Shown here piece by piece: positions 36,727-44,345 of a stretch of DNA of 64,000 nucleotides. The translations under genes were made by a program, and so were the position numbers. The notes below the pieces were generated by a model that worked only from the letters and a program-made list of their open reading frames with translations, made no database searches and was not told the DNA's origin. The first letter of the stretch is position 1; each line of letters begins with the position of its first letter. Source of the DNA: Stenotrophomonas rhizophila (GTDB taxonomy: Bacteria > Pseudomonadota > Gammaproteobacteria > Xanthomonadales > Xanthomonadaceae); assembly GCF_001704155.1 (NCBI RefSeq), contig NZ_CP016294.1:989501-1053500 (forward strand). The letters run 5' to 3'.

Positions 36727-37646
36727 GCGAACTCGCTGGCGGGAGAAGAAATATCGGGAATGCCGGCGGCGTTGAACAGCCGGCGGCGGGTCAGCGGACC
36801 AAAGCGCAGCGCCTCGCACAGGCCCTGCAGCATCTGCGGATCGGCGCTGGAACGGCTGAAATCGGCCTGCGCCGCATCCAGCGGTGCATCCAGCGCGATG
36901 GTGGTGAGCTGCCGCCACAGCAGTGCATGCTCGCGCTGCTCGCGCAGCCGCACCGCCATCTGGGCGGCGCCGCGCAGGCGCAGGAACGGCACTTCGTCCA
37001 GCCGCTCGTACAGGGTGTCCAGGCTGCCGAAATGGGCGAGCAGCACGGCGGCCGACTTGGCGCCGACGCCGCTCACCCCGGGAATGTTGTCGACCGCATC
37101 GCCGCACAGTGCCAGGTAATCGGCGATCTGGTGCGCATGCACGCCGTGGCGGGCCTTGACCCCGGCCATGCCCCAGCGCTGGTTGCGGGCGTAATCCCAT
37201 TGCTCGTCATGCTCGAACAGCAGCTGCGACAGGTCCTTGTCGGCCGAGATGATCACCCCGCGCATGCCGGTCGGGCGGCGCGCATGCAGCGCGCTGCCGA
37301 TCAGGTCGTCGGCCTCGTACTCGTGGTGGGCCAGCACGGCCAGGCCCAGCGCGCTGCACAGCGCCTTGCAGTGCGCGAACTGGCGGCGCAGCGCGTCGGG
37401 CGCGGGATCGCGGTTGGCCTTGTAGGCAGCATAGAGGGTGTGGCGGAAGCAGCTGTCCAGCGCCTCGTCGAAGGCGATGGCGATGTGCTGTGGGCGCTCG
37501 CGCTCCAGCAGGTCGAGCAGGAAGCGGGCAAAGCCATGCACCGCGTTGGTCGGCCAGCCCTGCTGGTCCTGGAATTCATCGGGCATCGAATGCCAGGCCC
37601 GGAACACGTACAGGCTGGCATCCACCAGGTAGAGAGGCGTGTGCAC
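36723..37646 (-). CDS. 5'-3' exonuclease (FEN/Pol I 5'-nuclease family)
   Basis: 307 residues. The stand-alone PIN/FEN domain has LVDASLYVFRAWH, EYEADDLIGS, VIISADKDLSQLL and the helix-hairpin-helix stretch GDAVDNIPGVSGVGAKSAAVLL, so the metal-binding acids look complete. It lacks polymerase domains. It resembles the free nuclease domain of DNA polymerase I and may process flaps or RNA primers. The GTG start directly follows the nitroreductase stop. Confidence 0.88.
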   Translation of the reverse strand: MHTPLYLVDASLYVFRAWHSMPDEFQDQQGWPTNAVHGFARFLLDLLERERPQHIAIAFDEALDSCFRHTLYAAYKANRDPAPDALRRQFAHCKALCSALGLAVLAHHEYEADDLIGSALHARRPTGMRGVIISADKDLSQLLFEHDEQWDYARNQRWGMAGVKARHGVHAHQIADYLALCGDAVDNIPGVSGVGAKSAAVLLAHFGSLDTLYERLDEVPFLRLRGAAQMAVRLREQREHALLWRQLTTIALDAPLDAAQADFSRSSADPQMLQGLCEALRFGPLTRRRLFNAAGIPDISSPASEFA

Positions 37647-38222
37647 TCAGCCCACCCAGTCCTGCAGCAGCGCGGCCGGATCAGGGCGCTCGCGTTCGGG
37701 CACGGCGGTCTTCGGGGTGCCGATATGGATGAAACCCACGATCTGCTCATGCTCGGCCAGGCCCAGGTGGGCATGCACGGCCGGGTCGAACGCCATCCAG
37801 GCGGTCAGCCACTGGGCGCCAAAGCCCAGCGCCTGCGCGGCCTGCAAAAGCGCGAAGCAGACGCAGCCGGCGGTCATCAGCTGCTCCAGCTCGGGTACCT
37901 TCGGGCTGGGCGTAGGCGCGGCGATGACGGAAATGATCAGCGGCGCATGCGAAAAGCGCAGCCGGTCCTTTTCGACCTGTGCGTCGGAGGCAGTGGGGTC
38001 GCGCTCGCGGCTGCGCCGGGCCAGGAACTCACCCAGCTGCAGGCGGGCATCGCCGGCGATGCGCAGGAAGCGATAGGGCACCCGCTTGCCGTGGTCGGGC
38101 ACGCGCACGGCCGAGGCCAGCATCCGCTGCAGGGTGGCCGGGTCCGGTCCGGGCGCGCCCAGTTGCAGGGCGGGAACCGAACGGCGGGCGTCCAGGGCTT
38201 GCAGCGCAGGGGAGTCGAGCAT
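37647..38222 (-). CDS. Nitroreductase-family flavoprotein
   Basis: 191 residues from an ATG at 38222. FMN-binding features are the RRSVPALQLG start, VRVPDHGKRVPYRFLRIAG, and AAQALGFGAQWLTAW with IVGFIHIGTPK. The size suits YdjA-like single-domain nitroreductases. The physiological substrate is not known. First gene of a four-gene minus-strand operon. Confidence 0.87.
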   Translation of the reverse strand: MLDSPALQALDARRSVPALQLGAPGPDPATLQRMLASAVRVPDHGKRVPYRFLRIAGDARLQLGEFLARRSRERDPTASDAQVEKDRLRFSHAPLIISVIAAPTPSPKVPELEQLMTAGCVCFALLQAAQALGFGAQWLTAWMAFDPAVHAHLGLAEHEQIVGFIHIGTPKTAVPERERPDPAALLQDWVG

Positions 38223-38315
38223 GGGGTCTCTGTCGGGCTTCGTGGTGGCCCTGATTATAGTCGGGGCAGTTTGTGACCCGTCTTCCGGCGATCTCCTGCC
38301 CATTTGCGACAAAAC

Positions 38316-38329
38316 GTGATGAACCTCAC
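38316..38329. promoter_or_regulatory. Candidate Clp/CRP-type site upstream of the DUF1631 gene
   Basis: GTGA-N6-TCAC is a perfect core dyad of the CRP/Clp consensus (TGTGA-N6-TCACA), followed by the A+T-rich TTAATTAATGG. It lies about 225 bp before the DUF1631 start and about 95 bp before the divergent nitroreductase start. Xanthomonads use Clp, a c-di-GMP-sensitive CRP homologue, at such sites. Otherwise the gap 38223-38554 shows nothing recognisable. Confidence 0.4.
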
Positions 38330-38554
38330 TTAATTAATGGCACTCCTTCACGTCGCTGTACTCGCTTCCCACCCGCGCTGGCCTTACGATACAAGGCCTG
38401 CCGGCACCCGGGTCATGAGGTTCAAAGTGCGGACTGTTTCACTGTCCCTGACCGGTGGGGCGTCCTACCATCCGTGTGCTGGTGTCTTGGGGACGCCCGT
38501 GCCTGTTGTATCCATGCTGCATTCTGTACCAGCGAGGGTGGGGAGCCTTTTCGC

Positions 38555-40864
38555 ATGATCGCCACGCCCAACGTATCGGGACAGCCGGGTCGCGACCCGG
38601 CGCTGTTGAAGCTTGCACGCGAGGCCGCCCTGCCGGGCCTGGCCGAGTCGTTCGCGACCGTGATCGCCCGCTTCGACGACGTGCTGTTCGACCGTGCCGG
38701 CACCGCTGGCGCGTCGCAGCTGCTGTTCCTCGATGGCATGCGTGAACTGCGTCGGCGCCGTGAAGACATCGTGGCCGGTTTCCGTGGGCACCTGGCCAGG
38801 GCCTGGGACGCGCTGGAACACGCTGAGCCACTGTCGGCCGAAGCCACGCTGGCCGGTGCGGGCGGGGAAGGGCTCAGCCTGGTCCCCGAGCACGTGCTGG
38901 AATCGCGGCTGGCGGTGCGCAACTTCGCCACCGTGCTGCTGCGTGACTGGAAGCCGGTACTGGGCCGGCTTGACCGCCGCCTGGGCTGGATCGCCGGCGG
39001 GCTGGAACTGAACGCCGACAGCAACCCGATCAGCCCCGAACACATCGGCGTGGCCATCCATGAGGCCTTCGCAGACTGTGAACTGGCGCCGGAAGTGCGC
39101 CTGGTGCTGATCAAGCTGTGCGAGCGCGACCTGCACGCGCCGATCGGCAAGCGTTACGAGAAACTCGACGAACAACTGGCCGCTGCCGGTGTGATGCCGC
39201 AGATGGCCGCCCCGCGCCGCGCCGCGCCGCGTCCGCCCACGCCCCGGCAGGAGCTGGACGAGCTGGTCCAGGCCCTGGAAACCGAAAGCGGCGCAGCCGA
39301 CGAAGGTGCGGCCCCGGCCTGGGCACGGCGCTTCGCCGACCGCTGGGCGGCCAGCCGTGGCCGCATGCAGTCGGCGCAGGCCGCGCATGACCATGCAGCC
39401 GAAGGCCCGGACGGGATGAGCGGCAACCAGGGCATGTTGCTGGAAGCGCTGCACGAGTTGCTGCAGCAGACCCGGCATGTCCGCGAAGACGCGACCTCTG
39501 CCGCCAGCGTGGCGGTGGGGCAACAGCGACCATTGAGCCAGCGCGAGATGATGTCGGTGCTGTCGCTGCTGCAGGCCACGCCGAGCGCGACCCTGCGCGC
39601 GGCGATCGGCGAAGACGGCGAATCGCTGGCCCAGCGGCTGAAGAGCGAAGTGCTGTCCGGGGCAACCCGGCTCGGCGTGGACCCGGCGCAGGCGCGGCTG
39701 GATCCGCAGGATGAAGATGCGATCGACCTGGTGGGCATGCTGTTCGATGTGATGCTGGACGAGCGCGACCTGGAAGGTCGCTCGCGCGAGCTGATCGGCC
39801 GGCTGGTGGTGCCCTTCGTGAAGGTGGCCATGCTCGACCGCCGCATGTTCGTGCAGAAGACCCACCCGGCGCGCAAGCTGCTCAATTCGCTGGCCGAGGC
39901 CTGCGAAGGCAACACCGGCGAGAGCCAGGCCGAGCGCGTGCTGATGGGCAAGGTCGAGGAAATCATCGAGCGGCTGGTGGCCGAGTTCAACGAGAACCTG
40001 GCCATCTTCCTGACGTTGGAAGAAGAATTCCGCGACTTCCTGGCCCAGCACCGCCGCCGCATCGAAATCGCCGAGCGCCGCGCGGCCGAGACCCAGCGCG
40101 GCCAGGAAAAGCTGGAAGTGGCGCGCACCCGCGCGGCATCCGAACTGGACTGGCGGATTGCCGATACGGCACTGCCGCAGGCCATCGGCGATTTCCTGCG
40201 GCAGCCGTGGCAGCACCATCTCACCTTGGCGGTGCTGCGCGAAGGCGACGACGGCCCTTCCGTGAGCGAGGCGCTCGCGTTGGCGGACGGGATCCTGGAA
40301 GAAGTGTCCGAAGCCCGGCGCCAGATCGTCGGCAAGCCGTGGCTGCAGGCATGGCACCCGGTGCTGCGCAAGGTGTTTGCCAGTGTCGGCGTACACGCCG
40401 ATGGCGCCAACGCGGCGATCGATTCGCTGCATGACACGCTGCAGTCCATTGCCGAATCGCGCCCGGAACTGGAACGCGCGCTGCCGGAGCTGCCCCAAGT
40501 GGTCCTGCCGACGCCGCCGGCTGCGGACAGCGCGGGCGTGGAGCTGGGCAGCAAGGTAGACGTCACCGATTTCGACAATGCCGATGCCGACCGTTTCCGC
40601 GGCCTGGAAATCGGCAGCTGGCTCGATTTCGTCGACAAGGACGGCAAAGTCCAGGCCGGCAAACTTTCCTGGGTCAGCCCGATCTCGCAGCGCCTGCTGT
40701 TCGTGAACCGACGCGGCGTGCGTTTCTGCGTGGCCTCGCCGGAAGAGCTGGCAGTCATGGTGCGCCTCGGCCGCCTGCGCGCGCACATCGACGATGGCGC
40801 CTTCGACAGCGCCATGCAGGGCGTGATCGATCGCCTGGACACCAAGGGCGCTACGGTTCACTGA
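38555..40864 (+). CDS. Large DUF1631 protein
   Basis: 769 residues from an ATG preceded by GGGAG; upstream codons in this frame lack coding character. The protein is long, helical and acidic, with DUF1631-type sequence (VPFVKVAMLDRRMFVQKTHPARKLLNSLAEACEG, followed by a coiled-coil-like charged stretch at about residues 470-540). The C-terminal 100 or so residues (GLEIGSWLDFVDKDGKVQAGKLSWVSP, RRGVRFCV) resemble a PilZ-like beta barrel without a clear RxxxR motif. Function unknown. The composite repeat follows its stop. Confidence 0.8.
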   Translation: MIATPNVSGQPGRDPALLKLAREAALPGLAESFATVIARFDDVLFDRAGTAGASQLLFLDGMRELRRRREDIVAGFRGHLARAWDALEHAEPLSAEATLAGAGGEGLSLVPEHVLESRLAVRNFATVLLRDWKPVLGRLDRRLGWIAGGLELNADSNPISPEHIGVAIHEAFADCELAPEVRLVLIKLCERDLHAPIGKRYEKLDEQLAAAGVMPQMAAPRRAAPRPPTPRQELDELVQALETESGAADEGAAPAWARRFADRWAASRGRMQSAQAAHDHAAEGPDGMSGNQGMLLEALHELLQQTRHVREDATSAASVAVGQQRPLSQREMMSVLSLLQATPSATLRAAIGEDGESLAQRLKSEVLSGATRLGVDPAQARLDPQDEDAIDLVGMLFDVMLDERDLEGRSRELIGRLVVPFVKVAMLDRRMFVQKTHPARKLLNSLAEACEGNTGESQAERVLMGKVEEIIERLVAEFNENLAIFLTLEEEFRDFLAQHRRRIEIAERRAAETQRGQEKLEVARTRAASELDWRIADTALPQAIGDFLRQPWQHHLTLAVLREGDDGPSVSEALALADGILEEVSEARRQIVGKPWLQAWHPVLRKVFASVGVHADGANAAIDSLHDTLQSIAESRPELERALPELPQVVLPTPPAADSAGVELGSKVDVTDFDNADADRFRGLEIGSWLDFVDKDGKVQAGKLSWVSPISQRLLFVNRRGVRFCVASPEELAVMVRLGRLRAHIDDGAFDSAMQGVIDRLDTKGATVH

Positions 40865-41071
40865 GGTTGCCGCTTGCAGCAACGTCAACGTCAACGTCAA
40901 AGGCAGCGTTTCGGTTGCTACGTGCTGGGGGAGGCCGACGGGCAGCCCCTTACGGGACACGCCGTAAATACATCCTTGTAGGCTTGGCAAAAACATCCAT
41001 GTTTTTGACAGTCCCTACAGGGGCTGCCCGCCGGCCTCCCCCGACAGTGGATCGCGCGCGGATGGAAGAAC

Positions 41072-41094
41072 AGCCACGCAGGGCGTGGCTCTAC
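41072..41094 (-). repeat. SMAG-type REP hairpin
   Basis: On the minus strand it is GTAG plus the stem AGCCACGC / GCGTGGCT, identical in stem to the unit at 25550. Its head faces the unit at 41120. Confidence 0.75.
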
Positions 41095-41119
41095 GCGGAT
41101 CACATGGCATCAGGGCAGG

Positions 41120-41146
41120 GTAGGGTCGGTTCCCAAACGACTGCCG
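41120..41146 (+). repeat. SMAG-type REP hairpin
   Basis: GTAGGGTCGGTTCCCAAACG followed by ACTGCCG; identical to the unit at 401 over about 26 bases. Confidence 0.75.
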
Positions 41147-41501
41147 TTGTAACATCCACGCCCGGTAACGCATGGAAATGATCAAAACGGCCTTTGATCT
41201 CCCATGGCCACCGTCACGCCGTCAGAGGGTCGGCGGGTGCGGGGGTACGGGGGCTTTGCGAAACATGGATGTTTCGCAAGAGCCCCCATGGATGGGTTCA
41301 CGGCGCCCCCCGTACCCCCGCACCCGCCGGCCCTGCGCGATAACCCGTCAGGCAATGGCTGTTCGCCTGAAGGCATGAAGCTGCCGGCCAACGGCCGGCA
41401 CCCATGCAAAGCCCGATTCCAGGCAGCGCTTCCAGCGGAAAGGTCTTCCACCCGACCAATCGGGTTACGATCCCACCACTTACCGCTGCTCGGGGACATG
41501 C

Positions 41502-42584
41502 ATGGCTGTCGAGGTGTTGGGGGTCAAGGAACACGCGCAGGGCGAACGCCGCGTAGCGCTGACGCCGGAAACGGCGCGCAAGTACATCGCGCTGGGCGCC
41601 ACCGTGTGGATCGAACCGGGCGCCGGCACGCGCGCCGGCTTTACCGACCAGGCCTACCTGGATGTCGGCGCGCAGCTCGCCGATGACACCCGCCTGGGCC
41701 AGGCCGACATCGTGCTGTGCGTGCAGCCGCCGGAAACCGCGCGGCTGCGCCAGCTCAAATCCGGTGCCGGCCTGGTCGGCATGCTGCACCCGCAGGCCGA
41801 TGACGAACGCGCCGGCGTGATCCAGTCACGTGGGCTGCAGGCATTTCCCTTGGAGCGCCTGCCGCGTACCACCCGTGCACAGTCCATGGACGTGCTCAGT
41901 TCGCAGGCCGGCATGGCCGGCTACAAGGCCACCCTGATTGCTGCCCAGCTTGCACCGCGCTTCTTCCCCATGCTGACCACCGCCGCCGGCACCATCCGGC
42001 CCTCGCGCGTGCTGGTGGTGGGCGCCGGCGTGGCCGGCCTGCAGGCCATTGCCACCGCGCGCCGGCTTGGGGCGCAGGTGGAGGGCTTCGATGTGCGCCC
42101 CGAAACCCGCGAACAGATTGAATCGCTCGGCGGCAAGTTCCTTGACCTTGGCGTCAGCGCGGTGGGCGAGGGCGGTTACGCCCGTCCGTTGACCGATGAC
42201 GAGCGGGCCGAGCAGCAGCGCCGGCTGGGCGAGCACCTGCGGTTGGTCGATGTGGTGATCTGTACCGCCGCCGTGCCCGGCCGCCCCGCGCCGAAGATCG
42301 TCACCAGCGCGATGGTGCAGGGCATGCGCCCAGGCAGCGTGGTCGTGGACCTGGCGGCTGAAACCGGCGGCAACTGCGAGGCCACCCGGCCGGGCGAAAC
42401 CGTCGACGTCGGCGGCGTCACCGTGGACGGCCCGCTCAACCTGGCCAGCCAGGGTGCGGTGCACGCCAGTGAGATGTATGCGCGCAACCTCTACAACTTC
42501 GTCGCGCTGTTCCTGAAGGATGGCGCGGTGGCGTTTGACTGGGACGATGAGCTGCTGGCGAAAACGCGCTGGATTGCGAACTGA
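41502..42584 (+). CDS. pntAA: NAD(P) transhydrogenase subunit alpha, part 1 (domain I)
   Basis: 360 residues, the soluble NAD(H)-binding domain I only. It shows VLGVKEHAQGERRVALTP, RTTRAQSMDVLSSQAGMAGYKA and the NAD motif VVGAGVAGLQAIATARRLG, ending in the AETGGNCEATRPG region. With PntAB and PntB it uses the proton gradient to reduce NADP+ with NADH. In most split-subunit operons the next gene is pntAB; here an oppositely oriented three-gene cluster intervenes. Confidence 0.94.
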   Translation: MAVEVLGVKEHAQGERRVALTPETARKYIALGATVWIEPGAGTRAGFTDQAYLDVGAQLADDTRLGQADIVLCVQPPETARLRQLKSGAGLVGMLHPQADDERAGVIQSRGLQAFPLERLPRTTRAQSMDVLSSQAGMAGYKATLIAAQLAPRFFPMLTTAAGTIRPSRVLVVGAGVAGLQAIATARRLGAQVEGFDVRPETREQIESLGGKFLDLGVSAVGEGGYARPLTDDERAEQQRRLGEHLRLVDVVICTAAVPGRPAPKIVTSAMVQGMRPGSVVVDLAAETGGNCEATRPGETVDVGGVTVDGPLNLASQGAVHASEMYARNLYNFVALFLKDGAVAFDWDDELLAKTRWIAN

Positions 42585-42589
42585 TATCG

Positions 42590-43009
42590 CTACCGCGGCG
42601 GCAGATCCTTGACCGGATTGGCCTTCAGCCATTCCTGCCGCTGCTCCGGGCTCATGCTGCCCCAGCGCTCTCGCAGCGCATCGCGCTGGGCCGGGGTCAT
42701 GCCGCGCATCTGCGCGAACAGCGCGCGGGCCTGCTCGCGCTGCTCCGGACTCATGTTCTCGAAACGGTGGCGGCCGCGCCGCGCCAGCTCGCGCTGTTCC
42801 GGGGTCATGCTCTGCCAACGCTGGCCATGCTGCAGCATGCGCTCTCGCTGTGGCGGCGGCGCGTCGTTCCAGCGGTCGCGTACCGGCGCGATCAGCGCAT
42901 CGCGCTGCTGCGGGGTGAGCTTGTCCCACTCGGGCAGCGTCGAGGTCTGCGCGGCGCTGGCCGCGCTCAGCGAGAGCAGTACCAGTGCCAGGGTCAGTCG
43001 CGGTTTCAT
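42590..43009 (-). CDS. DUF3106 periplasmic protein with PEQR repeats
   Basis: 139 residues with a signal peptide (LTLALVLLSLSAASA). The mature part is made of six repeats of about 20 residues built on (L/M)(T/S)PxQR: LTPQQRDAL, PPPQRERM, MTPEQRELA, MSPEQREQA, MTPAQRDAL, MSPEQRQEW. The helical LTxxQ-like pattern recalls Spy/CpxP/CnrX periplasmic sensors, though it is a different family. It is the last gene of the sigma-factor cluster, 2 bp after the upstream gene. Confidence 0.82.
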   Translation of the reverse strand: MKPRLTLALVLLSLSAASAAQTSTLPEWDKLTPQQRDALIAPVRDRWNDAPPPQRERMLQHGQRWQSMTPEQRELARRGRHRFENMSPEQREQARALFAQMRGMTPAQRDALRERWGSMSPEQRQEWLKANPVKDLPPR

Positions 43010-43011
43010 GT

Positions 43012-43341
43012 TCACTCCATTGCCAGGTCGGTGGCGCCCAGCCACAGGTACAGGTCCGGATTCTCGTCGAGCACGTCGCTGCTGTCATCCGCCGCCATGG
43101 CCGCCACCTGCATCGGGGTGACCGCAGGCGGTCGGGCGGTGAAGCTGATGCCCAGGCCCAGCGCCACCACCAGCGAACATGCGGTGGCCAGCCACCAGCC
43201 GTGCGCGCGGGCCCGCTGCGGCGCATGCCGCGCGGCACGCAGGCGCGCCAGCGTGGCGGGAGATAGCTGGGTCACCGCATGTGCGTGCAGCTGCGCCAGT
43301 GCGGCGTCATCGGGAAGGGTGGGGGGCACGTGGCGGCTCAC
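43012..43341 (-). CDS. DUF3619 membrane protein, possible anti-sigma factor
   Basis: 109 residues. A cytosolic N-terminal segment of about 48 residues (LPDDAALAQLHAHAVTQL) is followed by one membrane helix (residues 49-67, LATACSLVVALGLGISF) and a short periplasmic tail. This topology fits small anti-sigma factors. The GTG start overlaps the stop of the sigma gene (GTGA), so they are translated together. The anti-sigma role is inferred from context. Confidence 0.75.
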   Translation of the reverse strand: MSRHVPPTLPDDAALAQLHAHAVTQLSPATLARLRAARHAPQRARAHGWWLATACSLVVALGLGISFTARPPAVTPMQVAAMAADDSSDVLDENPDLYLWLGATDLAME

Positions 43342-43901
43342 AGTTCAATCTCCAGGTGCTGCTGCAGCGCCTGCCTGGCGCGCGAAAGATGGGTTTTGAC
43401 CGCGCCCTCGCTGCAGCCCATGGCCGCTGCGGTCGTGGCGCCGTCGAGCTGCTGCAGCACGCGCAGGGTGAAGGCCTCGCGCTGGCGTGCAGGTAGATCG
43501 CGCAATGCCCTGACCAGCGCCGCGTACTGGTCGCGCTGCTCATGGGCCTGGGCCGGGCCGGGTCCAGGGTCGGCCCAGTCGATGTCGTGGTCGCCGGCCA
43601 GCTCGTCGCTGCTGCGCCAGAACCGCAGCCGGAAGCCGCGGCGGCGCTGCAGGTCGACCACCCGGCGGCGCAGGATGCTCCAGAACAGCGGGGACCACTC
43701 CCCTGCGGGCTTGTCGCGGTAGGCCAGCATGCGCAGCATCGCGTCCTGCACCGCGTCCAATGCGTCGTCGCGCTGGCGCAGCCCGGCCTCGGCGAAGCGG
43801 AACGCGCGCGGGCCGATGCCGGCCAGGAACGCATCCAGCGACACCGGCAACGCGGTTTCGGCATCGGCATCGTCAGCCAGGGGCGGCAGGGAGGGGCTCA
43901 C
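43338..43901 (-). CDS. ECF-type RNA polymerase sigma factor
   Basis: About 187 residues. Region 2 is RDDALDAVQDAMLRMLAY...SPLFWSILRRRVVDLQRRR, and region 4 is LRDLPARQREAFTLRVLQQLDGATTAAAMGCSEGAVKTHLSRARQAL. The start is uncertain: GTG at 43901 is used here, GTG at 43907 is equally possible, and no clear ribosome site is seen. It is encoded with a small membrane protein and a periplasmic protein, an arrangement typical of a signal-transducing ECF module. It is divergent from pntAB. Confidence 0.88.
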   Translation of the reverse strand: MSPSLPPLADDADAETALPVSLDAFLAGIGPRAFRFAEAGLRQRDDALDAVQDAMLRMLAYRDKPAGEWSPLFWSILRRRVVDLQRRRGFRLRFWRSSDELAGDHDIDWADPGPGPAQAHEQRDQYAALVRALRDLPARQREAFTLRVLQQLDGATTAAAMGCSEGAVKTHLSRARQALQQHLEIEL

Positions 43902-44036
43902 CAGCACAGGGTAGCGCTCGCGCAGGGGGATACGGTGAGAACGCACCAGCGCGGCATCGGTTGACCGCCCTGCAGAACGGTTCAGCGCATGGTTATGATG
44001 CAGGGGACGGGATGACCGCCGGGAAGAGGAACAGCA

Positions 44037-44345
44037 ATGAGCGACGGGTTCGTGGCGTTGTATATCTTCATGCTGGCTGCGATCGCAGGCCACGTGATCA
44101 TTTCGCGGGTGCCGGTGATCCTGCATACCCCCCTGATGTCCGGGTCGAACTTCATCCACGGCATCGTGCTGATCGGTGCCATGGTGGTGCTGGGCCATGC
44201 GCAGACCCCGCTGGAAAAGATCATCGGCTTCATCGCCGTGGTGCTCGGCGCGGGCAATGCCGCCGGTGGCTACGTGGTGACCGAACGCATGCTGGACATG
44301 TTCAAGCCCAGCCAGAAGCGCGACGCCGGGGAGAAGGCGCCTTGA
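44037..44345 (+). CDS. pntAB: NAD(P) transhydrogenase subunit alpha, part 2 (membrane)
   Basis: 102 residues with three membrane helices: LYIFMLAAIAGHVIISRVPVILHTPLMSGSNFIHGIVLIGAMVVL and IIGFIAVVLGAGNAAGGYVVTERMLDMF are highly typical of PntAB. It forms part of the proton channel. It is separated from pntAA by 1.45 kb and overlaps pntB by TTGA. Its promoter probably lies in the 135-bp gap shared with the sigma gene. Confidence 0.95.
   Translation: MSDGFVALYIFMLAAIAGHVIISRVPVILHTPLMSGSNFIHGIVLIGAMVVLGHAQTPLEKIIGFIAVVLGAGNAAGGYVVTERMLDMFKPSQKRDAGEKAP

Larger units (their letters stand above)
40927..41334. repeat. Composite repeat: two long inverted palindromes around paired SMAG hairpins (copy 4)
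   Basis: The forward palindrome at 40927-41042 has 32-bp arms with about three mismatches and an inner AAAAACATCCATGTTTTT stem. SMAG units follow at 41072 (minus) and 41120 (plus), then the spacer with GGTAACGCATGGAAATGATC and TTTGATCTCCC. The reverse palindrome spans 41228-41332 (inner GCGAAACATGGATGTTTCGC). This copy lies in a 637-bp gap between two co-directional genes, unlike the other three. The remaining gap to 41501 holds only the pntA upstream region. Confidence 0.75.

Noticed and set aside
38465..40996. An 840-codon minus-strand frame opposite the DUF1631 gene
   Set aside because: Antisense to a coherent protein with a ribosome site; no domain and shadow-like composition.
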